Source of the DNA: Arthrobacter cupressi
Lineage (GTDB): Bacteria; Actinomycetota; Actinomycetes; Actinomycetales; Micrococcaceae
Direction: 5' to 3'
DNA length: 64,000 bases
Assembly (NCBI RefSeq): GCF_900099975.1
Contig: NZ_FNEI01000003.1
Coordinates: 156,338-220,337, forward strand
Part shown: positions 26,813-35,004 of the stretch, piece after piece
Numbering within the stretch: the stretch's first letter is position 1
Layout of the letters: each line of letters opens with the position of its first letter
Made by a program: the position numbers and the translations under genes
The notes under the pieces: generated by a model
What the model saw: the letters and a program-made list of their open reading frames with translations, nothing else
Database searches by the model: none
What the model was told of the DNA's origin: nothing

Positions 26813-26982
26813 GAACGACGACGGCGCTCGGCCCGGTGCGCCCCTGCAAGTTTTTCTTACAGATATTGGTCAATAAGATTCGCTTTTCTTTAGGTATCTG
26901 CGTCCGTACTTTGTCATCACCACCGCAAATTCCGCCGGTGGATTCCCAGACAGGACTCACGCTCACCGGAAGGAGCGAACCC
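26813..26982 (+). promoter_or_regulatory. Promoter region of the aminotransferase/permease operon
   Basis: This 170-nt gap has a markedly AT-rich core (about 26848-26930). It contains a small palindrome TATTG-GT-CAATA at 26864-26875 and, overlapping it, a TTGGTC -35-like hexamer 17 nt before TTTAGG. AAGGAG lies 8 nt before the aminotransferase ATG. No regulator gene is adjacent, so control may come from elsewhere. Confidence 0.4.
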
Positions 26983-28281
26983 ATGACAATGACCGATCCC
27001 GTTCAGGCGCCGACCAAGGCGCGGCTGCTGGACGGGCCCGCCCTTTGGCCCGCCCAGGCACATGTCCCCACGGTCATCGGGCGCCAACTCATCATCGAAC
27101 GGGGCGAGGGCTCTTATGTCTTCACCTCCGACGGCCGCCGCCTTTTCGATGGCACCGCCGGTCTGTGGCACGCCAACATCGGCCATTCCCATCCGGAATT
27201 GGCCCGGGCCGCCTACGAGCAGATGATGCGGCTCGAGACGCACCACATCTTTGCCCGGTTCACGAACGACAAAGCACACGCGCTGGGGGAGCGGCTCGCT
27301 GGCCTGGCTCCGTTTGAGCGGGCCAAGGTGATTCTCAATTCAGGCGGCTCCGATGCCATCGATGTGGCTTGCAAGCTCGCCCGCCGCCATTGGCAGCGGG
27401 AAGGCCGCTCATCCAAGAAGGTCATCCTCAGCCGCGAATTCGCCTACCACGGCCTGCACGCCTACGGAACGAGCATCGCCGGCCTCGAATTCAACCGCGA
27501 AGGCTACGGAACCGATTCCCTGGTCCCCGAAACCGCCCGGGTCTCGTTCAACGACGCCGGGCAGGTTGCCCGGGTTGTCGACGAAATCGGGGCAGAAAAT
27601 ATTGCCGCGATCGTCACGGAACCGATCCAGGGTACCGGAGGCGTCAATCCTCCAGTGCCGGGATACCTTGAAGCGATCCAACGGATCTGCCGGGAGAATG
27701 ACATCCTCTTGATCCTGGATGAAGTCATTACCGGCTTCGGCCGGACCGGCAAGATGTTTGCCGCCGAACGGTACGGGATTCAGCCGGACCTGTTGACGTT
27801 CGCCAAAGGCATCACTTCCGGCTACGCGCCACTGGGCGGCGTGCTAGTAAGCCCCCGGATTTGGGAACCCTTCTACGTCGACTCTCCCGCAACGCCGATT
27901 TTCCGCCATGGCGCGACCTACGCGGGCCACGCGACGGCTTCTGCGGTGGCCCTCGCGCACCTGGAGATTCTCGAACGCGATCAGCTGATACCCAGGGTCG
28001 GGGACCTCGAAAGGGTGCTGCATCGGGAACTTGCCGGGCTGGATGCCGGGCATTCCGGAGTCATCGAGGTCCGGTCTGCGGGCCTGCTTGGCGGCGTCAC
28101 CCTGGCCGACCACCTCAGCGCCGAAGCGATCGCCGACGACCTTATCGAACTCGGATTCATTTCCCGGCCGCTGCGTGGAAACACTTTGCAGATCAGCCCT
28201 CCGTTCATCATCAGCGATGACGAGCTGGTGTCCTACGTGCAGGCAATCGGGCACGCCATCAACGAACGCGAGCGCCGGTGA
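26983..28281 (+). CDS. Class III omega-aminotransferase
   Basis: This 432-residue PLP enzyme has the class III blocks: LFDGTAGLWHANIGHSHPEL near the N-terminus, NSGGSDAIDVACKLAR for phosphate binding, EPIQGTGGV, LLILDEVITGFGRTG with the PLP-contacting Asp, and FAKGITSGYAPLGGV with the Schiff-base Lys near residue 275. The family transfers amino groups from GABA, beta-alanine, putrescine or similar omega-amines. The downstream gene is a GABA-type permease, so uptake and transamination of a GABA-like or beta-amino compound is a reasonable guess. ATG 26983 is chosen for the AAGGAG upstream; the longer frame overlaps the preceding gene out of context. Confidence 0.86.
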   Translation: MTMTDPVQAPTKARLLDGPALWPAQAHVPTVIGRQLIIERGEGSYVFTSDGRRLFDGTAGLWHANIGHSHPELARAAYEQMMRLETHHIFARFTNDKAHALGERLAGLAPFERAKVILNSGGSDAIDVACKLARRHWQREGRSSKKVILSREFAYHGLHAYGTSIAGLEFNREGYGTDSLVPETARVSFNDAGQVARVVDEIGAENIAAIVTEPIQGTGGVNPPVPGYLEAIQRICRENDILLILDEVITGFGRTGKMFAAERYGIQPDLLTFAKGITSGYAPLGGVLVSPRIWEPFYVDSPATPIFRHGATYAGHATASAVALAHLEILERDQLIPRVGDLERVLHRELAGLDAGHSGVIEVRSAGLLGGVTLADHLSAEAIADDLIELGFISRPLRGNTLQISPPFIISDDELVSYVQAIGHAINERERR

Positions 28282-28383
28282 CAAACGAATTCCAGCAGCG
28301 TCCTCCATCGGCCTGAATGCAAGAAACCTGACGGGGTTCCTGTCAGAAACCAGCGCTTTTCCCAACAAGCGAAGAGGTTCATC

Positions 28384-29889
28384 ATGACCAACGAATACGA
28401 CGTCGATTCGAAGCATCACCTGACAGCGGCGCAGGGCGCTTCCCTGGCATCCGGGCCGGAATCCGCCGGTCATTCACAGGGCAAGAAGCTCCGCGCCCGG
28501 CACGTCACCATGATCACGCTGGGCGGAATCATTGGTGCGAGCCTGTTCGTCGGCTCGGCCAACATCATCCGCAATACCGGTCCCGCAGCGGTGCTCTCCT
28601 ACGCCGCGGGCGGGCTTTTGGTATTCCTCGCAATGCGGATGCTCGGCGAAATGGCAGCGGCCAGGCCTGCCGTCGGATCCTTCATGGAATATGCCAGGGT
28701 GGGCCTTGGAAGCTGGGCGGCGTATATCGTCGGCTGGCTGTACTGGTATTTCTGGGTGGGCGTGATCGCCTACGAAGCCGTCGTGGGCGGCGGAATGCTG
28801 CACAACTGGTTCCCCGTGCTTCCCGCGTGGGCCGGTTCGCTCGCATTGCTGGCGGTCTTTGTGGGCACGAACCTCATTTCCCTGCGGACCTTCGGGGAGA
28901 CGGAGTTCTGGCTCGCAAGCATCAAAGTGATCGCGATTGTGGTGTTCCTTGGTGCGGGCGTGCTGTACGTGCTCGGGCTCTGGCCGAATGCTTCCTTCTC
29001 TGTATCCAACCTCTGGGCCCACGGCGGATTCATGCCCAACGGCATCGGCGTCGTTCTCTCCAGCATCGCACTGGTGCTGTTTTCGTACTTCGGCACCGAG
29101 ATTGCCGTCATGGCCGCCGCGGAATCAGAGAACCCCGCAAAGGGAATCCGCCAGGCAGCAAACACGGTCATCTGGCGAGTCATGCTTTTCTATGTGGGCG
29201 CCATCCTCGTCATCGCCACGATCGTTCCGTGGAGCGAACTCCCCAAGCCGTCCGACATTGCCCCGTTCACGTACGTGTTCTCGCTGTTCGGCGTGCCCGG
29301 CGCCGACGTCATCATGGGCCTGGTCATCTTCACGGCCGTGATCTCCGTCCTCAACTCCGGAACATACTCCGCGTCCCGGATGTTCGCCGCCCTTGCCGAG
29401 CAGAGGCTTGCGCCGGCGGTTGTCGCCAGGCGTAACAGGAAGGGAGTCCCGGTTGTCGCCGTAGTTGCATCGACGGTCGGCGGCCTCATCGCAACCTTGG
29501 TGAACTTCATTGCCCCCAGCTCGGGCATCTATGACTTCATCATGAATTCGACCGGGCTGGTTGCCCTCTTTGTCTACGTGTTCATAGCCGTCACCCAGTG
29601 GCGCATGAGGACCAAGATGACTTCGGATGAACGGGCGGACCTCAAGCTGAAGGTGTGGCTGTTCCCGTGGCTGAACATCATCCTGGTCCTGGGTGCGATC
29701 GGCATTGTCACGATCATGCTGTTCAGCGAGGACGGCCGCACACAGGTGTGGACGAGCCTGATCGCGGCCGGTGCGTTGGTGCTGTTCTGGCCGGTAGTCC
29801 GAAAGCGGCTTGGACAGCAAGAAGGCTGGCAAAAGGATCTGCTGGAAAAGGAAGCGCCGGCCCCGGCCACCGTGGAGGTCCGTCAGTAG
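28384..29889 (+). CDS. Amino acid permease, GABA permease type
   Basis: The 501-residue protein has twelve predicted helices and the AAT-family start KKLRARHVTMITLGGIIGASLFVGSANIIRNTGPAA, with EMAAARPAVGSFMEYAR after helix 2 and SYFGTEIAVMAAAESENPAKGIRQA after helix 6. This matches GABA, proline or aromatic amino acid symporters such as GabP. The short gap to the aminotransferase contains CTGAC-N9-GTCAG, a small hairpin. The two genes probably form a catabolic operon for an omega-amino acid. Confidence 0.86.
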   Translation: MTNEYDVDSKHHLTAAQGASLASGPESAGHSQGKKLRARHVTMITLGGIIGASLFVGSANIIRNTGPAAVLSYAAGGLLVFLAMRMLGEMAAARPAVGSFMEYARVGLGSWAAYIVGWLYWYFWVGVIAYEAVVGGGMLHNWFPVLPAWAGSLALLAVFVGTNLISLRTFGETEFWLASIKVIAIVVFLGAGVLYVLGLWPNASFSVSNLWAHGGFMPNGIGVVLSSIALVLFSYFGTEIAVMAAAESENPAKGIRQAANTVIWRVMLFYVGAILVIATIVPWSELPKPSDIAPFTYVFSLFGVPGADVIMGLVIFTAVISVLNSGTYSASRMFAALAEQRLAPAVVARRNRKGVPVVAVVASTVGGLIATLVNFIAPSSGIYDFIMNSTGLVALFVYVFIAVTQWRMRTKMTSDERADLKLKVWLFPWLNIILVLGAIGIVTIMLFSEDGRTQVWTSLIAAGALVLFWPVVRKRLGQQEGWQKDLLEKEAPAPATVEVRQ

Positions 29890-29903
29890 AAATGGCTCGG
29901 ATC

Positions 29904-29936
29904 GCGGTCCGCCGGTCTTCATGACCGGTGGACCGC
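29904..29936. terminator. Bidirectional terminator hairpin
   Basis: A 14-bp stem (29904-29917 with 29923-29936, one G/T mismatch) around a TTCAT loop lies between the ends of the convergent permease and aminotransferase genes. There is no long U-tract. Confidence 0.6.
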
Positions 29937-29978
29937 TGCCGTGACCGGCAGGCCCAAGCCGTCACTGGAATCGCGAAG

Positions 29979-31199
29979 CTAAACCCTTGCCCGGTACGCG
30001 GCGAGGAACGTCGAAATCCGGCGCACGGCTTCCTCGATGTCCCGCTCGGCCGGCAGGATCACGAAACGGAAGTGGTCCGGCGTCGGCCAGTTGAAGGCGG
30101 TGCCGTGCGAGACCAGGATTTTCTGGTCCTGCAGGAGCTCCAGCACGAACTTCTCGTCATTCTTGATCGGGTAGATCTCAGGGTCCAGGCGCGGGAAAAG
30201 GTACATGGCACCGGCCGCCGGAACGCAGGAGACGCCGGGGATCGCCGTCAGCAGCTTCCAGGCCAGGTCCCGCTGTTCGCGCAGCCGGCCGCCGGGCCTG
30301 ATGAGTTCTTCGATGCTCTGGTAACCACCCAGGCAGGTCTGGATGGCGTGCTGCGCCGGGACGTTGGCGCACAGCCGCAGCGACGCCAGCAGTTCCAGCG
30401 CTTCGCGGTACTCGGCGGTGGCGGCGTGCGGTCCCGTAATCGCGACCCAGCCGGCGCGGTATCCGGGCATCCGGTACGCCTTGGAGAGACCGCTGAAGGT
30501 CAGCACGCAGACGTCCTCCGCCACCGAGGCGGTGTGGATGTGCCGGGCTTTTTCGTAGCGGATCTTCTCGTAGATTTCGTCGGAGAACAGCACGAGGTCG
30601 TGCTTGCGGGCCAGGTCGGCGAACTGCTCCAGGATGTGGCGCGGGTAGACGGCGCCGGTGGGGTTGTTCGGGTTGATGATCACGATCGCCCGGGTGCGGG
30701 AGGTGATCTTGGCTTCCACGTCGGCCATGTCCGGCCACCAGTTCTGTTCCTCGTCGCACAGGTAGTGCACGGGTATGCCGCCGGTGAGCGTGACGGCGGC
30801 GGTCCAGAGCGGGTAGTCCGGGGCGGGCACCAGCACCTCGTCGCCGTTCTCCATGAAGGCCTGCAGGGTCATGGAGATGAGCTCGCTGACGCCGTTGCCG
30901 ATGAAGATGTCCTCGACGCCGATCGTCATCAGGTTCTGCGTCTGGTAGTACTGCGAGATCGCGGTGCGGGCCGAGAAGATGCCCTTCGAATCGCTGTAGC
31001 CCTGGGCGTCGCGCAGGTGGTGGATCATGTCCACCACCACCGACTCCGGCGCCTCCAGCCCGAACGGTGCCGTGTCCCCGAGGTTCATCTTCAGGATGCG
31101 GTGCCCCTCGGCTTCCATGGCCTTGGCCGCCTGGAGGAGCGGGCCGCGGAGCTCGTAACGGACGTTCTGGAGTTTGCTGGAGTGCTGCATCGGACGCAT
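29979..31199 (-). CDS. Alanine/aspartate-type aminotransferase (class I)
   Basis: The 406-residue fold-type I enzyme has NGVSELISMTLQAFMENGDEVLVPAPDYPLW, IIINPNNPTGAVY, LFSDEIYEKIRYE with the PLP Asp, FSGLSKAYRMPGYRAGW with the Schiff-base Lys near residue 250, and FRFVILP with the carboxylate-binding Arg. The set matches the AlaA/YfbQ-like alanine aminotransferase group. I use ATG 31199; another Met lies three codons in, and the longer frame above it runs into the divergent kinase gene. It lies next to no biosynthetic partner. Confidence 0.86.
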   Translation of the reverse strand: MRPMQHSSKLQNVRYELRGPLLQAAKAMEAEGHRILKMNLGDTAPFGLEAPESVVVDMIHHLRDAQGYSDSKGIFSARTAISQYYQTQNLMTIGVEDIFIGNGVSELISMTLQAFMENGDEVLVPAPDYPLWTAAVTLTGGIPVHYLCDEEQNWWPDMADVEAKITSRTRAIVIINPNNPTGAVYPRHILEQFADLARKHDLVLFSDEIYEKIRYEKARHIHTASVAEDVCVLTFSGLSKAYRMPGYRAGWVAITGPHAATAEYREALELLASLRLCANVPAQHAIQTCLGGYQSIEELIRPGGRLREQRDLAWKLLTAIPGVSCVPAAGAMYLFPRLDPEIYPIKNDEKFVLELLQDQKILVSHGTAFNWPTPDHFRFVILPAERDIEEAVRRISTFLAAYRARV

Positions 31200-31272
31200 G
31201 GTTGATCTTTTCACGGTGGTGCCCGCTCTGCCGAGCGTGACACCGTCCGGGCGTTCGCGGTAGCTTGCCGTC

Positions 31273-32190
31273 ATGCAGGCTGGCGGCCCGGACGGGCGCG
31301 GGATCGATGGACGGGCGGGCATTGACGCCGCCCTGGTGAAGCGGCTCCTCGCCGCCCAGTTCCCGGAGTGGGCCGGGTTGCCGGTGACTCCGGTCGAGTT
31401 CGACGGCTGGGACAACCGCACCTATCGTTTGGGCGAAACAATGACGGTGCGCCTTCCCACCGCTGCAGGATATGCTCCCGCGATCGCGAAGGAGCATGAG
31501 TGGCTGCCCCGCCTTGCCGCCCAACTGCCCGTGGCTGTCCCGCCGATCCTGGGGTTGGGTGTCCCGGGCGAGGGGTTTCCCTTCCATTGGTCGGTGCGGG
31601 GCTGGCTCGAGGGCCGGACGGCGGACCGGGCGGAACTGGACGACCTTCCAGGGTTCGCCGCGGAGCTGGCCGCGTTCCTGCTGGCCCTCCAGGCCTGCGG
31701 CACCACAGGAGCGCCCGACGCCGGGGAACACAGCTGGTTCCGCGGAACATCCCCGGCCCATTACGACGACGAGACCCGCCGCTGCCTGTCCAGGCTCAGC
31801 GGGCGGATCGATACGGAGGGCGCCGAGGCTGTGTGGGATGCTGCGCTCGACGCCCGGTGGGGCGGGCCGCCGGTCTGGTTCCACGGTGACGTGGCGGCGG
31901 GGAACCTGTTGGAGGAGAAGGGGTCGCTGGCGGCCGTGATCGACTTCGGCACCAGCGGGGTGGGAGACCCGGCCTGCGACCTGGTCATCGCCTGGACTCT
32001 GTTCGGCGGCGAGAGCCGGAGCACCTTCCGCCGCGAGATTGCGATGGACGAGGCAAGCTGGGCGCGGGGCCGTGGGTGGGCACTTTGGAAGGCCCTGCTT
32101 GGCCTCGCCGAAGGCCCCGGGGCGTCCGGCACGGCGAGCAACTTACGGATCGTCCGTGAGCTGATCGAGGAGCACCGCAGCCTCTGCTAA
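31273..32190 (+). CDS. Aminoglycoside phosphotransferase-family kinase
   Basis: This 305-residue protein carries WFHGDVAAGNLL (the HGDxxxxN catalytic loop) and AVIDFGTSGVGDPACDL (the IDFG metal-binding motif), as in APH/choline kinase-like enzymes. The N-terminal lobe has GWDNRTYRLGETMTVRLPT. Many chromosomal members do not give antibiotic resistance but act on small metabolites, so resistance should not be assumed. It is divergent from the aminotransferase and convergent with the eCIS locus. Confidence 0.84.
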   Translation: MQAGGPDGRGIDGRAGIDAALVKRLLAAQFPEWAGLPVTPVEFDGWDNRTYRLGETMTVRLPTAAGYAPAIAKEHEWLPRLAAQLPVAVPPILGLGVPGEGFPFHWSVRGWLEGRTADRAELDDLPGFAAELAAFLLALQACGTTGAPDAGEHSWFRGTSPAHYDDETRRCLSRLSGRIDTEGAEAVWDAALDARWGGPPVWFHGDVAAGNLLEEKGSLAAVIDFGTSGVGDPACDLVIAWTLFGGESRSTFRREIAMDEASWARGRGWALWKALLGLAEGPGASGTASNLRIVRELIEEHRSLC

Positions 32191-32197
32191 GAGCACC

Positions 32198-33118
32198 TCA
32201 CCCGCCCAGCTTCACGCATTCGGTGGTCTTGCAGATGTTCGGGAACGTGTTGTTGTCGATGAAGATCTTCGACCTCAGCTCCGTCCTCACCAGCACCAGC
32301 GCATTGAGGTTCACCCGGGAACCCACATCCGGGTTGACGCCGAGCACCACGCAGCGCTGCAGGCTCAGCTCCGGGGATTTGTTGCACGTGGAACCGGCGG
32401 TGAAATCCAGCTGGATCTTGGCGGCGGCGAACTGCGACTTGGCCGATTCGACAGTGGCACCGAGCACCGCGGGCACGGTGGTCCGCAACGGCACCGCCAC
32501 CTCCAGGGCCACCGTGGAGCCGCGGCCCACGGTCCGTCCACCCTCGGGATCCTGGCGCACCACGGTCCCGGCCGGCTCCGTGCTCTCTTTCTCGGTGACC
32601 GAGGTGCCGAAGCCCGCGTCCTTGAGGAGCTGCACCGCTTCGGTTTGTGGCTTGCCCACCACCGGCGGCACGGTGGCGTCCTTGAACAGGAACCACAGCA
32701 CACCGCCGACGACGGCGAGCAGCGCCACTGCGCCGAGGATCACCCAGAGCCACGGGAACCCGGGAGCCGGGGCCGGCGTCGGGAGTGCCGGAACCTCGAG
32801 CGCCACCACCCGGGCCTGGTCCGCGTAGTCCTCCGGGGCGTCGTCCGCGGAATAGGCGATGAGCTTCACCGGGTAGCTGCCGGGCGCCGCGCCCGTGGTG
32901 TCGAAGGTGACCAGGTACTGTTCCGTGGCGCCGGCGGCGATCGTCCGCAGCGGGTCCGGGACGTCCGTGTACGTTTTCGAAGCAGGGCCCCCGGGGAATG
33001 CACCGAGCACCACCCGGGCGGACGCTGCTGTGCCGTTGGTGACGGATGCGGTTAGCGAGCCCTTCCCGTCCTTCAGGACCACCGACGGCGAACTGAGCGT
33101 CATGGTGATGGTGCCCAT
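32198..33118 (-). CDS. PASTA-domain membrane protein A of the eCIS locus
   Basis: The 306-residue protein has an N-terminal beta-sandwich (about residues 1-105, with PGSYPVKLIAYSADDAPEDYADQA), one membrane helix near residues 123-145, and after it two PASTA-like repeats (VPPVVGKPQTEAVQLLKDAGF and VPAVLGATVESAKSQFAAAKI) plus a Cys-containing C-terminal tail. PASTA domains bind peptidoglycan. The order implies an inside N-terminus and an outside PASTA tail. It is a paralogue of the preceding gene; the stop of that gene overlaps its ATG (TGATG). It is the last gene of the eCIS operon. Related envelope anchors are known for other eCIS systems, but this exact architecture is not one I know. Confidence 0.72.
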   Translation of the reverse strand: MGTITMTLSSPSVVLKDGKGSLTASVTNGTAASARVVLGAFPGGPASKTYTDVPDPLRTIAAGATEQYLVTFDTTGAAPGSYPVKLIAYSADDAPEDYADQARVVALEVPALPTPAPAPGFPWLWVILGAVALLAVVGGVLWFLFKDATVPPVVGKPQTEAVQLLKDAGFGTSVTEKESTEPAGTVVRQDPEGGRTVGRGSTVALEVAVPLRTTVPAVLGATVESAKSQFAAAKIQLDFTAGSTCNKSPELSLQRCVVLGVNPDVGSRVNLNALVLVRTELRSKIFIDNNTFPNICKTTECVKLGG

Positions 33119-34005
33119 CAGAGCCCTCCGGGGGACAGCGGCAGGGGCGGCAGCGTGGGACCGAGTCCGATCAGCAGCGTCGCGACCTCGATGGTCACCG
33201 CCGATCCCGGCCGCAGCGGGGTCCCAACCGGCGGAGTCACCGTGATCACCGTGCCTGGGGCGGCGAAGCTCGGGGTCTCCTTGACCGACACCGTGAACCC
33301 GGCCTGGGTCAGCGTCTGGACCGCCGTCTCCTTTGGCTGCCCGATCACGTTGGGTACCGGAACGTCGGCCTTCCGGGCGATTTCCACGCTTACGGTGATC
33401 CCCTTGTCGGCCCGGCTGCCGGCTGCCGGGTTCTGGCTGATGACGGTGCCGGGCGGTTCCGTGCTCACCACCTCGGTGGAGCCCATCGAGAAGCCGGCGC
33501 CGATGAGGATCTGCGCGGCTTCGCTCTGCTGCTTGCCGCGCACGTCCGGGACGTTGCCGCCGCCGCGCAGCAGGAACCACAGCACCCCGCCGATCGCCAG
33601 GAGCAGCACCACCGCGCCGATGATCACCCAGAGCCAGGGAAATTTCGACGGCGGCTTGGCAGGCGCGGGTGCCTGGCTCACCGCCAGCGTGACGACGTGG
33701 GCCTGGTCCGCGTAGTCCTCCGGCGCGTCGTCCGCGGAGTAGGCGATCAACTTCACCGGGTAGCTGCCGGGGGCCGCGCCGGTGGTGTCGAAGGCCACCA
33801 GGTACTGCTCGGTGGCTCCCGGGCCGATGGTGCGCAAAGGGTCGGCCACGGTGGTGTAGGACGGTGCGCCGGGCTGGCCGGGGAAGGCCCCGAGCACCAC
33901 CCGTTCGGCCTCCGCGGAGCTGTTGGTCACCGAGGCCGTCAGCGAGCCCTTGCCGTCCTTGAGCTCCACGGTGGGGGAACTGAGTGTCAGGGTTATTCCG
34001 GTCAT
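33118..34005 (-). CDS. PASTA-domain membrane protein B of the eCIS locus
   Basis: The 295-residue product has the same plan as its neighbour: an N-terminal sandwich that matches it closely (TLSSPTVELKDGKGSLTASVTN, then PGSYPVKLIAYSADDAPEDYADQA), a membrane helix near residues 124-146, and two PASTA repeats (VPDVRGKQQSEAAQILIGAGF and VPNVIGQPKETAVQTLTQAGF), followed by a Pro/Leu-rich tail. The pair clearly arose by tandem duplication. It begins just after the next upstream gene ends (34007) and its stop overlaps the start of paralogue A, so translation is coupled. Position at the end of an injection-system operon suggests membrane or wall anchoring of the particle. Confidence 0.72.
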   Translation of the reverse strand: MTGITLTLSSPTVELKDGKGSLTASVTNSSAEAERVVLGAFPGQPGAPSYTTVADPLRTIGPGATEQYLVAFDTTGAAPGSYPVKLIAYSADDAPEDYADQAHVVTLAVSQAPAPAKPPSKFPWLWVIIGAVVLLLAIGGVLWFLLRGGGNVPDVRGKQQSEAAQILIGAGFSMGSTEVVSTEPPGTVISQNPAAGSRADKGITVSVEIARKADVPVPNVIGQPKETAVQTLTQAGFTVSVKETPSFAAPGTVITVTPPVGTPLRPGSAVTIEVATLLIGLGPTLPPLPLSPGGL

Positions 34006-34006
34006 G

Positions 34007-34477
34007 TCAGCCCGCCTCCACTAGTTGAAGCACACAGCCTCCCGGCACCAGGCAGCGGATGCCGAGGCTCCCGCCCGAGGTTCCGAATGTCAGCTCCACG
34101 GTATCCCCGGGGTCGGCGGATTGCTCGGTACGCGTGCCTTCCACGGAGAGTGTCACTTCCACGGCCTGCTGCGGCAGCAGCCGGGCCCGCTTGGTGGGCG
34201 GACCGAAGGAGAACAGCCCGCCGAACTCCCGGACGGTGAAGGTGCAGCTCCCGGCGACCGCGAGTTGGCCGCCCGACGCCGAACAGGAGCCGCCAGCCGG
34301 GGCCAGGTCCGCCGTCGTGAGCTTTCCGCCCTTCGCGGCCCCGGCGAAACCGGACTGCCACCCCGGCGCTGCGGCGTCGTTGCCGCCCCCGCAGCTGACC
34401 CCGAACACCAGCACCAGCACCGCCACGACCGCGCAGGCGACCACCACGATGATGGGCTTGCGGTTCCCGCTGTTCAC
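34007..34477 (-). CDS. Membrane-anchored or lipoprotein of the eCIS locus
   Basis: The 156-residue protein has a single N-terminal hydrophobic helix (residues 9-27) ending at GVSCGGGND. The Cys may be lipidated, but the sequence before it lacks a canonical lipobox. The rest is a beta-rich extracytoplasmic domain with three more Cys (GGSCSASG, GSCTFTV, IRCLVPGGCVLQ), probably disulfide-bonded. Its stop is 2 nt from the next PASTA gene and its start overlaps the tail protein I gene. It has no family name I can give. Confidence 0.65.
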   Translation of the reverse strand: MNSGNRKPIIVVVACAVVAVLVLVFGVSCGGGNDAAAPGWQSGFAGAAKGGKLTTADLAPAGGSCSASGGQLAVAGSCTFTVREFGGLFSFGPPTKRARLLPQQAVEVTLSVEGTRTEQSADPGDTVELTFGTSGGSLGIRCLVPGGCVLQLVEAG

Positions 34478-35004
34478 TCCTTCATCACCTCGACGCGGTC
34501 GGTGACGTGCGCCGGCTTGATGCCCTTGACGATCCGCCGCACCAGCTCAAGCTGCCCCGCGGCCGCGGCCGGCACCCGCACCGTGATGTGGAAGGCGCCG
34601 GGTTCGGACACCACTTCGAAGCCGGGGACCCCTGTGGCCAGGTGCAGGAAACGGGTGAGCCCGTCCACGGTGCCGCGGCGCGCGGACAGCCCGGCGGCGC
34701 TGGCGATCAGGTCCCGCTGCCGGGCCACCGGGATCCCGGCGGACGCGGTCCCGGTGGCCTCCGGTCCGGGCAGGGTGAGCCAGTCCAGGTCCACCCAGCG
34801 GGACAGGAACGGAATGAGCGACGACGGCGAGCGCCCGGGATCCGGGACGGTGTGGATGCGGTCCAGGACGTCCCGGACGGGCGCGTGCATGTCCTCGGCC
34901 ACCGCCAGCAAGGCCTGCAGCGGCTGGCTGCTTTCCGCCGCCACCTGGTACACCTCGGGCAGGACCCGCAGCAGCCGGGAGTCACCGAGATCGAAGTCAG
35001 CCAT
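34474..35004 (-). CDS. eCIS baseplate protein, phage tail protein I type (Afp12-like)
   Basis: The 176-residue product resembles phage tail protein I and Afp12/Pvc12: it begins LLRVLPEVYQVA and continues FLSRWVDLDWLTLPG, LIASAAGLSARRGTVDGLTRFLHLATGV, the usual tail I helices. In contractile particles it sits at the baseplate wedge next to the J protein. Its start overlaps the end of the baseplate J gene. Confidence 0.78.
   Translation of the reverse strand: MADFDLGDSRLLRVLPEVYQVAAESSQPLQALLAVAEDMHAPVRDVLDRIHTVPDPGRSPSSLIPFLSRWVDLDWLTLPGPEATGTASAGIPVARQRDLIASAAGLSARRGTVDGLTRFLHLATGVPGFEVVSEPGAFHITVRVPAAAAGQLELVRRIVKGIKPAHVTDRVEVMKE

Noticed and set aside
26377..26982. Upstream extension of the class III aminotransferase
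   Set aside because: It would overlap the end of the membrane gene in another frame. The family start and AAGGAG support ATG 26983.
31273..32190. Antibiotic resistance gene
   Set aside because: APH-like motifs alone do not show resistance. Many chromosomal members act on other metabolites, and no mobile context is seen.
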